A DNA stretch of 64,000 nt. Source: Pyronema omphalodes (lineage: Eukaryota > Ascomycota > Pezizomycetes > Pezizales > Pyronemataceae). The translations under genes and the position numbers were made by a program. The stretch covers positions 372,001 through 436,000 of the forward strand of contig JAJJXM010000052.1 of assembly GCA_024516155.1 (NCBI GenBank), given 5' to 3'. The number at the start of each line of letters is the position of its first letter. The first letter of the stretch is position 1. This document shows, one piece after another, positions 44,504 to 55,972 of this stretch. Below the pieces are notes generated by a model, which had not been told where the DNA came from, did not search any database, and saw only the letters and a list, made by a program, of their open reading frames with translations.

Positions 44504-45833
44504 ATGCAATCTGACAGCGATAATTCTCAAGGCTCTCCGCGTGGAGGATCAGACAGCTGGCACGATAGCGGTCGTGGCCGCCGTGCAGACGGCGTTGGAT
44601 CTGAGGCCACTACGCATTCAGCAACAATCGGCCTCAACCCACTGCCTGCTGCTTCTCCTGCTCGCTACCGGACTCAACAACACCACACTGCAGACCATCA
44701 TGGTGCATCCAACACCGAGGTGTCTCTCTGGAACAGCCGCAGGGGATCCCTCGGAACTGTGCAGCAGGCACCACCATATCCCCCACCAAAACCAGCTCAT
44801 CCAGCTCATCAAGCTCATCAAGCATGTCTTGAGCAGCAAGCGGCGCCGCGTGATAATCTCGTCTTTGGTGCTTTTGGTGCTGCGTTAGCTGCCAGGATAC
44901 ACTTTCCACCCCATAGGACCGAGCCGAGCTCCAATAAGAAGACTCGCGGCCGAGCAGCCAGTCAATCAAAACATGGCGATAACCCCCGCGTTCAACAGCG
45001 CCGAGTGACTGACGGTACATCGAAACTAAGGCAGATATCCAATGGAGGCAACCGTCCTCGGCCTACAGGTAAACCAGCTCTGCCGCCAGATCAGCCATTA
45101 CTCGATGTACCGATGGCCGAGGACACGGAACCCGACATGCTTTTCGAAGCCTACCGTGACAACCGAGAGTTTAGCCAACGGGCCAAGGATTACTGGCTGC
45201 AGGTCGGGAGTTTGCACCATATGTTTGATGTCTTCGATTGGTGGTTTTACCGGGTAAGACCTTCCACAACCATTTGTCTATTCCAACGTCTAACATTGAA
45301 TTCAGGTAATCGATCGTCTTGAACGCAAGGAGTACAGTAATATCGAACTGGATCCCCACGAAAAAATCCTCCAAAGACTCATAGCTGAAGAGAGCGCTGC
45401 TGACAAGGGACTTCCTGATAGGGACGGTCCCGGATTCGGTCTCATCAACTACTTTGCCGATCACATGGTACCGAAATACGGCTTTACGGTCGAACAGGTC
45501 GAAACGGCTCGCAGTGACCCTAATCGTTGGGAGAGAAGGAACGTACGCGAAGAGAAATGGAATGATGCATCTGATGGCCCAGAACAACAAGAAAGCTGGA
45601 GAACCAAACACATTCAGGCGGCGAGGAAGAAATGGGAAGAAAAGATGCGAGCCGCTAGTAATCCCAAATCCAAGCAAAAGCGAGGGAATCAAACAAACTT
45701 GGCCAAGCGTGAGAGGGGACCTAAAGGAAGCATCATCACGAGAGCAAGGTTCGATACCAGAAATAGAATTGGTAAGGGAGGCGATGCTGCAGCCTCAAGA
45801 AACTTTAACAGCCGAAAGTTGGCGAGGCGCTAG
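44504..45833 (+). CDS. uncharacterised protein, 425 aa, two exons
   Basis: Exon 1 44504-45253, intron 45254-45305 (52 nt, GTAAGA..TTCAG), exon 2 45306-45833 (stop TAG). The frame stays open upstream to 44411 without an ATG, so the ATG at 44504 is used. Residues 1-200 are low-complexity (Ser/Gly/His, Pro-Ala-His-Gln, then Arg/Lys/Gln). From about 200 a more conserved-looking part follows: acidic P-L-L-D-V-P-M-A-E-D-T-E-P-D-M, then aromatic H-H-M-F-D-V-F-D-W-W-F-Y-R spanning the splice junction. After that come an acidic helix, N-Y-F-A-D-H-M-V-P-K-Y-G-F-T and a strongly basic helical tail (R-W-E-R-R-N-V-R-E-E-K-W; K-K-W-E-E-K-M-R) with possible nuclear signals. No family is recognised. The intron joins two well-behaved halves in phase 0, which is the main support. 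The LINE sits about 550 bp upstream. Confidence 0.7.
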
Positions 45834-46159
45834 GACCCCAAACGCAGATGTCTTTCCAACAGTCTGGGTGAAAGATGTGTGATGCACCAGGGATGCATGT
45901 GTAGGAATATCTTCCTTCGTCGATAAAGGAATACTCTATGTATGCGGGTTTGCCACTTGGTTCCTACCTGATTCCTACAAGCCTGACCACGGCTGAAGTG
46001 GTGTCATACTTGCATTTTTTTATCTATCATTTATCCTACTTATTGTTTAGCTACTCCATTTTTGTTTCACCATACCCATTTGTTTCAAGTTCTCCGTAAT
46101 CGTTTTCTTTTTGAACCCGAAATCAGCTATTACTGGTGTCAGATCTTTTACTGTGCTCC

Positions 46160-46178
46160 GGGGGGGGGGGGGGGGGGG
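46160..46178 (+). repeat. 19-base G homopolymer
   Basis: Uninterrupted run of 19 G at the edge of the second dispersed-repeat copy. Its length may vary or be a sequencing estimate. Confidence 0.9.
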
Positions 46179-46180
46179 CT

Positions 46181-46415
46181 AAAGTACAGCGCACCCCATC
46201 TAATTCAGACAGAGCAACAGAACCACTACAACTTTAGAGGTTCCTTTAGAAAGAGTGAAGGTTTACTGGCTCTTTGATAACACATTTTAACCATGATCAT
46301 AAAAATAACCCATTGGTAATTCATGGAAGGCAGTTGTCTTGGCACCTGTAGTGGTATGGGGGAAAGTCGGGTGCAGTGATACAGCAGCAGAGCGCCCAAA
46401 TTACCCTGGTACTCG
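46181..46415 (-). repeat. dispersed repeat, copy 2 (related to 11640-11863)
   Basis: The reverse complement aligns along its length with 11640-11863, with many substitutions and small gaps. Its minus-strand frame shares L-L-Y-H-x-T-R-L and K-P-S-L-F-L-x-x-P-L-K-L with copy 1. One end abuts the 19-G run. See copy 1 for shared blocks. Confidence 0.6.
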
Positions 46416-49400
46416 AATATAATAATCCATAGTTCGTGGTTCATAGTCCTTCATTAATTCGGACGGCATGTTCTGCCCCGGCAGAAAGCTTATTAACTCA
46501 TTATTATACCACTCAGTCTTTACATCGGCTGATGATTTCTGCCAGCTAACACGCCATGTAAGGACGTGGGTATGGTTCGCCAAGGCTGTAACGAGAACCC
46601 CTTCAAAGACGTGATACAGACGTCTGCGATGGCAAAACTTAGTGAAATCTCAAACTCCACATCGCTCATGCAGCCCGGGTATCTGTATCCAACGAATCGA
46701 TTGTATACACGATTATCCAATAGTAGGCATTAAAGATTCCTGGAATAGATACTTGGAGTTATTTACGTCTGTATGCCATTAACTATGTCATATTGAGTAC
46801 ATCTAAGTATACCATACCTCATAGCAGCTTCAACTCTAATCTTGATCAGCTTCCGTTAAATGTTTGCCCCCGCCCCAACCCAATGCGCTGTGCCAATGTT
46901 TATCCTCCACCTTGCAGCTCGCAATGCAAGCTGCAAACGCATCCTAAGATCTTCTAGATCTACCAATTTCATTCGATTGCAAGCAACAACGAATCGGAAT
47001 GAAGCAACGAATTGCTGGCTTTTGGGTGGAGCATAGACGCTAGATGTAAGATGAACTGGAGGGTGCCTACTGGAGGAGGAACCGCTGAACACAACCCACA
47101 GCCCACTTATACACTCGGCGATATCGATATGTATGTGTATTCTCGCGCTTTAGTGAGCTTCAGCGGGCTTCAGCAAGGTTGTCGATCAGAAGCTTGAAAT
47201 AATTTTCTGCATACATAGCTGTGAAGAACCTGGAGCCTTGCGGAGCTGACTGGAACTGGAACTGAAGGAATCAATTCACCTTGCTTACTTGCGTTGATCC
47301 GCTGGTAGGAGATTACATATGCCTGTTGAGAAAACCCAGAGATAGGAACAAGTGGACAGCGAAGATATGCACAGTACACTCACGAGTACAGGTGGCGATT
47401 GACAGCGGGCTCTCTACACACTCTCCAGGGAATGCACATCACATCAACGATAACTATGCGAGTATTCCATCCTACCTATCTACCAAGGATCCATATGTCC
47501 GTCATGGCTTACATATCCCCATACATAGCTGTTCAAAAACTCAACACCCCTCACTCTAAACTTCGCCACCACAGATCGATCCACGCATCCAGAAGCTAAG
47601 TATGGTGGCATACATACACGACTGTAGTTACATTTACCCCGCACCGCCCCCGCACTTCTAGGCTATGGTACATATGGAACTTAACCTCTAGTCGATGATG
47701 AAACTTGGTTCAGACGAGGGAACTATGTATGTGGAACTAGTTTCGTAGGGAACGCGATGATTGTTTTGGTGGTTAGGTGGTTAAGAATAGAATCCGCTAG
47801 GAAGCGTGGGTGGGAAGCTATCTACCATACAGTATGTATGGTGACTACTAGTTTATGCGGGCGCTGGCGGGTGAAATGAACGGCTAGAGTGGGCCCATCA
47901 GTTATCACCCGTTGTATGATGTAGTGTGGCGGAGTAAAACGCGACGTCATAACAGCTAGGAGAGAGGAGCTTGGGGATTTGTTTCTTAGGGTGATGAAGT
48001 GTTGCCACAGTTGTTTTTGTGACTGTGATGGATATGATACGATGGAAATCTGGACCTTGACCTTCAAAGGACTTGATGGAAACTTTGATAATACGTCATT
48101 GATACTTATTTGTCAGAAAAGTGCCCGCCCGAGTGAGAGGAGGGACGCATGTGTCCGTAGATTCCTACGCATGTAGTTGGGGTCCCAATTTCCCGTTATA
48201 GTTGAGGTGCTTGGATGCCGCTCCACCTTTTGGAATATCAACTATGTGCTTCAAATTTTCAATCAAACCGTAAAGTCAACTTGCGAACCAAACTTTAAGA
48301 AGCATAAACTTCCCCATACATACAACATACATACTTCATCCCATGTTGTGGTTTATATATTTCCCGTCGATGTATCTGCTGTTCCCACTGAGATGGTTGA
48401 ACTGAGGTTCTGTGATGTGTAACCAAGTCACGCAGTTCCCCCACGCAGGTGACAACAGTGAGTGCTGCGGATGTGCCCGTCTGCTCCTACACTCACGGAA
48501 TCCCTTTCTCTGGGCTATGTTTGGATGCTATATTTTTGGAAATCACTGTATGTATGACTGTAGTTGTCAATCCGACTGTGAACCAAACTTTACTCACCAT
48601 CGATCCATCCCGCACTTAAATTTGAGTGACCAGTTGGTATATCTCGGTTCGGCTACTTCAGCCCGGGTCTTAACCCTCCCATAAGCTAAGTGCAAGTATT
48701 CAAGATGCTCAGCTGGCGACCCATTTTTTGAGGATTGCCTTACTCTAACTTCCTAGAAAGGATCGAATCAGGCACCGGTTGATCTACATGTCCTGTCCTA
48801 CACTTAACTTAGGTATTCAGACTTTTCATGCTTGAAATCTTGCGATGTATTTGGAGTTGACAACTTGAATCTCAAGTTACGAAGTAAACTTTGTGTATTA
48901 GCTTCCCCGTGCTTGAGCTGATTCAAGTAACTCGAGTCACTGTCTGTGACTAAACCTGTTCCTCCTCACTTGGAGCTGTAAAGAACCCTGGAAGAAAAGA
49001 ATACATACCATTTCAAATTCATTAGAAATTCATTACTGACCATAACCACGAATAATATATCCCCAAGCCTCCCGCTGATATGCCCGCCTTATCTTATCCC
49101 TGCATCGTAGGTTCAAAATCAGCCCGAGGCACCAGCCATGGAAAAACACTCCTACACATTCCCCTGTAAACCGTGGCTGGACCGAGTCGGCCGCATGAAG
49201 CTCGACAGAGTATCTGCCGTCTGAGTTGGATATTACGGCTGATTCGGGGATTATCACAACTACTATAGAGATACTCGGATCAGGTCCATGAAGTGTCTGG
49301 ATGATCCGGTAGTCGGTATACCGACCAATCGGTTTACAGTGACTATGTTGTTGAACTCTTTGAGCTCGCCGGTTGAGTAAACTTAGGACTTCTTTATTAA

Positions 49401-52400
49401 ACTTTGAAGGAAAGCTGTCAATAACAGAAGTACGAGATGGCCGCGGCCGAGATTTTTCTGCCACATCACAAAACTCTGTCCCCGACGCTTTTGAAATGCT
49501 ATCCCGGATTCTCATGTTGCCCTATCGTCTAAGCATGTGGTGTCTTTCACCTTTGTTAGCTTTTTTGTCTCGCTTTGAAAAAGTATTTAACAGGATGAAA
49601 CTCTAACGGTACCCCGCAGACCGCCGGTACCGAAAAGAGCCCCACGCGGGGGTCTAGTCACAGAATATCACATGTTCCGAACATAGGTGTTTTTAGGCGC
49701 ACCTTGTTACACGTATCCGTGGGCCCAAATTCAATCCTGGCTTCTACACATATTGACAGGGATATAATACTCCAACGGGCTTCGATGCTAAGAAATCTGC
49801 CGATGACATGTGTCTCGGCTGCATGAACGTTGAGTGATAACTGGTTTTGTACGCCGGATCTTCTCGTACGGGAGCGGTCCGTTGCCTTGATGACACGCCA
49901 TATAAGGCGTAATTGATTGGCATACAACCTTGAAATACAAAAGCTCAAGGTTACCAGGACAACCTGATTTTTATACAAAACTGGCTTGCTTGTGGCTGAT
50001 TATACAACAGTAGTGGAGATATACTTAGCCCAAGAGTTCTGTGGTGTTTTGAAATTGCGCACGCCGCGCTTCCGAACCATACCCGGTGCGCATGTCTACC
50101 CCTGTGTCTAATGAAAGCTCAAGTCGAATCCATTAGGAAAGTTATCACGTTCCAAAATACGAGTGCACATTTAACATAGAGATTAGTCATGATTAACATG
50201 ACGTGGCCGTTAATCTAACTGGAGATTGTGTGTGATAGTCAAACACAGTATCGCCGTCATTCCATTACTCCGTCATGATGAGTAGTTTTTCAAGTTGTTG
50301 AAGCACAATATAATTCGACTGGCTTTAAAATTTCAACACGCCAGATTTTTTTGTTCGCTTTTGCGCGCTTCATTATTTATGCGCCTAGAGGCGGGTGTCC
50401 GGCACTTCGCTTGGTCATGATACTCATGGTACTTGATAATCATTTGACCCCTGAAACCCGTCGATTGCTAGCCCGCTAGTAGATACTAAAGTCACTGACA
50501 TGTGTGGATCTATCCATAGAAGCACGGGCAGAAGCTTCGATAAACTTCAAACTAAACATCAAGCTAAACATTATAGCGCTCGCCTTCACACTCTGTGCCG
50601 CAGATGAGCGTCTATAGACCTTAAGTTGAGTTCTGAATAACTTCAGAGAATATGATACATGGTACTCATCAATGAAGATGTATCAATACCGGTGAATCTC
50701 GTGGATATCATGGATATCGTCGTCCCATTGTCCAGGTTCATGATGGTAATCAAACTCCACATGATTGCCATGAAGGATCCGGTGAAAACCCATGATTGAA
50801 TGTTAACTTCAACCGAAGAATCCACAGTGGATCAAATACTCGGCACAGCGACACCGCGCGGCCACTTCAAAGGTCCGTTATTCATCGCCATGCCGATTGA
50901 GCCGCTGTAAAACTCCGGATAGATTTTTTCCACCATATAGAACCCCCTACTCGAGCATAACTCCACAGCTCGCGGAGAAAGTCGCTAGTTTGGAGAGCCC
51001 CTACCGGAAGTGCGCAGTAAGTTTCGCCACGATGTTTCCGCTGATCTCTCGGACATGAATTTAAAATTTTGATGTTTTGAAATAATATTCGCGAGATACA
51101 AGACAATATATTCGGTTCCAGCCCATAAGACGTTTTCTGTCTGAAGTTCAACCCGTCCCTGAGGATTCGCTAAAATAGTTTACCTTCCGAAACGGGGTTG
51201 AAGACGGGAGTTCAGATGACAGATGTCCATCGTGGCCGTGGGGGCTTTCGGCGAACTGCGTATGAATAACTGAGGGTGGCTGTCAACTTCTCATGAGTGC
51301 ACCCTTAGATCTGCTGGATGTGTAGGCCGATGTTCCCCCACCCACCCAATAACGGCACCGTTAACCTGGAACCTGGTTACTAAAGTGTTCCCTACACCAC
51401 CGGTGTGTCGCGGTATTTACCGACATAACAACCAACCTTTTTGTTCACCGTAAATTTCATAACCTTGTGCTTTCAGCTGCAGAACTGTGTGAGAAGCACA
51501 CGGCACTGGCGATGTTTTATGCAACAGCACAGGCCGTCTTATCACAAACCAAAAAATTCTTCAGCTTGTACTTTGACCTCATATCGTGAGTCTGTGTTCG
51601 TCAGGATCACTGAACCTCAGCTGCGGATTTTCTTGCCCGAATCGCACACCGGTATACTGGTTTTGGGATCAAACCCATATATCAAAAAACCCCCAGATCT
51701 CCACAGACCGTTCGGCAAATTCACTTGACACCTCCTCTATTTGTCGCTTATTCTCGGAACCGAAAAGAACTGGGGTTCAGGGTGATATCTGAGGTTATTG
51801 AAGCCCTGCCAGAGTGGATCCATAATGTTGGTTGGATAAGTTCTGGCTCAATACGAGACCACGGTTTGGATCGCTTTTTATATAGCCTGAAGGTTCATCC
51901 AACAATACGAGTATGGTGCCCCTTGCAAAAACAGTAATTGGGGATATCGGCAAATTTCTCGCCCTGTAGTCATATTAACGTTCTGACCATGCATCGCTGT
52001 CGCAATGATGCTGAACCAATGATGTCTGTTATTGATAATTCTTTTGAAACGAGGTGTAGGAATCAAAATTGCCGTGTAAACCCCGAGATCCTTATATGCG
52101 CCCTTGTTTTGATTGTCGTCGGAGTTGGTAAACATTTCTCCGTCCGGCAAGGTCAGCCTAAAGTCATGTCATGACAATTAATGCGCCGGCTGCGAAGTAA
52201 AATCTAGTATGGACACCATACACAGTGCTAGTTGAAACTCGCAGGAATTGGCGCGACGTCGGGAACCATACTCTATGGCACCATAGAAGCAGCTAAACCA
52301 CACTCTAGTGATGGACATCTCATGACGGATGTGTTCCGGGACCATGTGCTCAACTCGTGCCATAACCACCTGCTTTGAACCGCTTAGAATGAAACTTCTG

Positions 52401-52738
52401 GTAACAAGTTCCGATGGTTTTTTTTCATTAGCTTTCTGTACGGATGATTCGGGACTTCTAGCTTCAGGTATTCTTCATTTTCACTAATTATGCATTGCGG
52501 AAGACAGTTTTTGATGTTTCAGGCTAACATTGCCTAATGGTATTATTTGAATTTACAAAACATTCTTAGAAGTCCATCCACCATTTTTCTTCTCTCAAAA
52601 TCTATATGTGCACTTAAAGGAGTAATAGTAATTAATACCCAGCCATCATGGACACACCAGGCTATCCATGAGGCACCAAGAAGTTCGAATAAAAGGAAAA
52701 AAAAACTTATTAACCAGATTGAGTTTTAATTTTCCGTC

Positions 52739-54524
52739 TTATGCCAACTGTCTCTTGGACAATCTGCAGTCAATACCAGTCTGCTTAACAAACCAGGTGT
52801 TGTGCTCAACCCAGTCCTTTTTGGGATCAACAAGCTCAATGTTAAACGCTCTGAAGATTTGGGGGATGAGCTTGTAAATCTCGGCCAACGCAATGTTCTT
52901 TCCTGCTGAGGTATTAGCATAGTTTCATCAATGCATATTTAATCCATTAATACATACCAATGCAAGTTCTTGATCCGGATCCAAACTGGAAAAGATAGCT
53001 CTCCATAGTCTTAGCATCAGGGCGGAACCAACGGTCAGGGTTGAAGTCCTCAGCATCCTCTCCAAAGATACTCTGCTGGTAGTGCAAGACGTAGGGGTTA
53101 ACTCCGACACGGCATCCCTCGGGGAAGAAGTGACCACAGATCTCACGACCTCCCTTGGGAACATGACGAGGGAAGGTCAAAGAGATAGAGGGGTGAACAC
53201 GCATGGACTCCTTAACGACTGCCATGAGGTAGGGAAGCTTGATAGCCTCGGCGTAAGTGATAACAGGGGAAAGTCTTCCATCCTTCTGGGCCTCATCAAT
53301 CTCAGCCTGGAGCTTAGCCATAGCATCAGGGTTACGGCAGAGGTGGTAGACAGCAGTACGGAGGACAATAGCAGTAGTGTCAGATCCGGCAAAGATAGCA
53401 GTGTAAGACTCAGTGTAAACATCGGTAATATCGAACTCGGGGGCCTTAGTCTCAGCAACTTGGATAAGCTTGGCAAGCATGTCGGTACGGGCAGACTTCT
53501 TTCCCCATCGCTCATCAACAAGACGCTTGGACTCAGCACCGAGTTCACCGAAGACCTTGATACCGTGACGGAGGGAGGCAGAGAAGGGGACAAGGAGGAT
53601 TTGGAGAGGACGCATCCAGCTGTAGAGAACACCCATGCGAATAGCGTGAGGAAGGATGATGTCAACGGCTCCAATGTAACCTCCAACATCGCGGCGTTCA
53701 TTCATGAATCCAAACATCTTCCCGAAGAAGAGCTCTCCGATAACATCAATAGCGTACCTAATCCCTCTTAGAAGGTGCTCACATGTCTAAGGCAGATGAG
53801 AGACAAACCATTGCATCCATTCAGACATGTCCATGACAGCACCAGACTCGGCATGGTCATTTAAGACCTTCATGTAAGTCTCGGTGCAGACATCGATGTA
53901 CTTCTCAGACTCAAGGATGGAAGACAAGTTGAAGATTCCCTGAATCATACGACGACGGTAGGTGTGCTTCTTCTCATCAAGCTGGGTGAAGGAGTCTCCA
54001 TGAGGGGCTAATACAAGTTAATAAACATCCTTCAGTGCATAATATATTAATGCTATGACAGAACATACAAAGGTTAGGGGCCTGAGTAGGGTAGAAGTCG
54101 GTCTATTTCCAATATCAGCTGGTGTTCAAATAAAATCATCATCATCAAATCAAATACCTTGGTGTATCCAGCGTTAATGGCGTAAATCTGTTTCATAGCC
54201 GCGGGATCGGAAACGGAAACCTCATTCGGGGCAATTCGTACAAGAGGTCCTTCAACTAGTCAACCGGGCTGGACCATCGAAGCCACGTTTTTTTTCGTGA
54301 TACCGGGACATACCGTATATCTTGTGTAGTTTCTTGGTGTATTGATGCATGTCCTCCTCAATAATGCGGTTCAGGTACCAAAACCTGGTTATACTCGCCC
54401 AAAATGGGCCTGGAATCTTTGCATATGGAGAGAATACTCTCTGATACACAATCCATCCCGTAACAGAAATAACAAAAGCTATCGGGTAAAAGAGCGGATT
54501 TGAAAGTAAAGCTGAGAGAAGCAT
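52739..54524 (-). CDS. cytochrome P450 monooxygenase, 501 aa, six exons
   Basis: Exons: 54524-54314, 54255-54158, 54102-54069 (34 nt), 54007-53809, 53757-52958, 52902-52739. The five introns are 51-61 nt with GT..AG ends. The start is the ATG at 54524, because the frame above it (to 54542) has no ATG. Product: ER-anchored haem-thiolate monooxygenase. An N-terminal membrane anchor (about 5-30) is followed by a basic/aromatic stretch and the proline hinge P-G-P. C-helix W and R residues lie in exon 4. I-helix A-G-S-D-T-T is at 304-309, K-helix E-S-M-R at 364-367, F-N-P-D-R-W before the haem loop, and haem loop F-G-S-G-S-R-T-C-I-G with the axial Cys at 446. The region F-P-R-H-V-P-K-G-G-R-E-I-C-G resembles pisatin-demethylase-like fungal E-class group I P450s. 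Substrate is unknown. Full length and all key residues are intact. No biosynthetic synthase lies nearby. Confidence 0.95.
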
Positions 54525-55709
54525 GGCTGCTATGACTCTCAAGATGTAAAAAACGAAAGCGAAGATAAAAAATGCAACACAGAAAGTAAGATGATGACAA
54601 GGGCGGAAGGTAAATGAAAGTTAAGGACCGAGCATAAAAACGTGGGAAAGCGGGATGTAGATATATTATCACGAGGGGGGGGGCTGTGAAGATAGCACAC
54701 TCGGGCCCTTCCTGCAGCCTAGAAATTGTTTCTATATTTCTTTGCAGGCCCAGAGATTAGGGAGGTATGTATCCTGTTAGTCACTCACCCGGCAAGAGTT
54801 GGAATCAAAGCCTGATAGCAACAAAGTGGGGACTACTCTAAAGTACCAAGAAGCAACATGCAAGGAATAAATGTTACCGGGAACATGAAAGCCGTGCTTG
54901 AACAAAACGATGGGTAATTGTAAGAAGCTCCCAGTGGAATCAGCTGGTGTTGCACGGATTGCAATGTTTATTTTCCTCGTATTACGTGAACATTCAAAGG
55001 TGTACCGGCAAGCAGGGTTGCGGAATAGCTGATGAACCCCACCGTTCCCCTCTAGAAGATGCCTAACCTTTCGCCACGAAGCTTACTTCGATGCAATACC
55101 GAGTTTTCGTTCCCACGTTTTAGGGGGCGTACTCAATTGGTTGTTTCTTGGTATGTAGCCCCATATCAATCGCCGGGGTCGTTATGGATGCATATTGTGG
55201 CGGCAATCTCCTTAGAAAGACTGACATCCGACGACGACTGATATCTAGCCATGGTCGTCAGAATTAGTTTTGGTTCAATCTTTTTTTCCGAGGATATCAA
55301 GTGGGATAGTAGATACATATGCTTCTTGAGGTGTTCATTCTTAAGTGAAGCAGTCCGGTTGCACACGCTATAGCAGATCGCCGTGTGCCATTCCATCTAA
55401 GATGTACTCGTGCCTAGTGCCTAGATATGCACGCTGGTGATGCCATGGTGCCAGGTATCCAGTTCGAGTCTAACGTAGTCTTGAGATACGGTAGGCTATA
55501 CGTACGAGTGGTGCGAGATGAGAAGATTTGGGATGGTTTGAGCAGGGGCAAAGTTCAGTTGTTATACAGGTTATGGTGGCTGTAGACTGTGCGTTGATCC
55601 CCGTCCGCTTGTAATAATTGAGAGCCTTATAGGTTAGAGAGGATGTAGTTCCTCAGTCTCGACGTTTCAAGAGGGCCTAGGGAAGGGAGATGGACAAGAC
55701 GGCGGGCAT
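54525..55709. other. intergenic region upstream of the P450
   Basis: Likely P450 promoter. An AT-rich ATAATATAT motif (complement near 54660-54670) lies about 140 bp before the start, next to a 9-G run. No gene is recognised. Confidence 0.4.
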
Positions 55710-55972
55710 TTAGTGGGGGGAATAGTAGTCGGCAGTTGTCGATAGTCTGTAGACGATACCAGAATCGACTTGGAGCGGAGTCTCAACGTCGGCGATGGGC
55801 GTGATGTCAAAGGGCATCTCGCTGACAAGGAGCCTTTCTTTGTCGGTACCGCGCACGGCAAATTCCCCGCGGTTGATCTTGGCGGTAAATCGCTCCGTAT
55901 ACCCCCGAGTAGACAAGGACCGCACAGGAGATGTCAACAAATATGGATGGAAAGGAGTTGTTTGTGTCAAAT
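55710..55972 (-). CDS. possible last exon of an uncharacterised gene
   Basis: Tentative. A pyrimidine tract and CCTAG form a good acceptor (AG at 55974-55973). The following frame is open for 87 codons to TAA at 55710-55712. It contains a protein-like sequence (L-S-T-R-G-Y-T-E-R-F-T-A-K-I; F-D-I-T-P-I-A-D-V-E-T-P-L) with ordinary composition and no low complexity. It needs an upstream exon ending with one extra base. A weak donor GTAGTT near 56176 would fit in phase, giving a short N-terminus, but it is not a convincing splice site. No family is recognised. Confidence 0.33.

Larger units (their letters stand above)
45834..52738. other. 7-kb gene-poor region
   Basis: No supported gene. It contains a 19-base G-run (46160-46178) and the second copy of the dispersed repeat. 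Short frames on both strands have no recognisable product; the longest is a 160-codon minus-strand frame at 49033-49515. Two short blocks around GAACCAAACTTTA (near 48287 and 48580) resemble each other. Decayed genes or old transposons are possible. Confidence 0.4.

Noticed and set aside
49033..49515. 160-codon ATG-started minus-strand frame
   Set aside because: It is the longest orphan frame in a gene-poor region, but has no family, signal peptide or paired exon; chance remains likely.
53082..53771. 229-codon plus-strand frame
   Set aside because: Antisense shadow of the P450 fifth exon.
55455..55475. tRNA B-box-like GTTCGAGTCT
   Set aside because: No matching A box, acceptor stem or cloverleaf around it.
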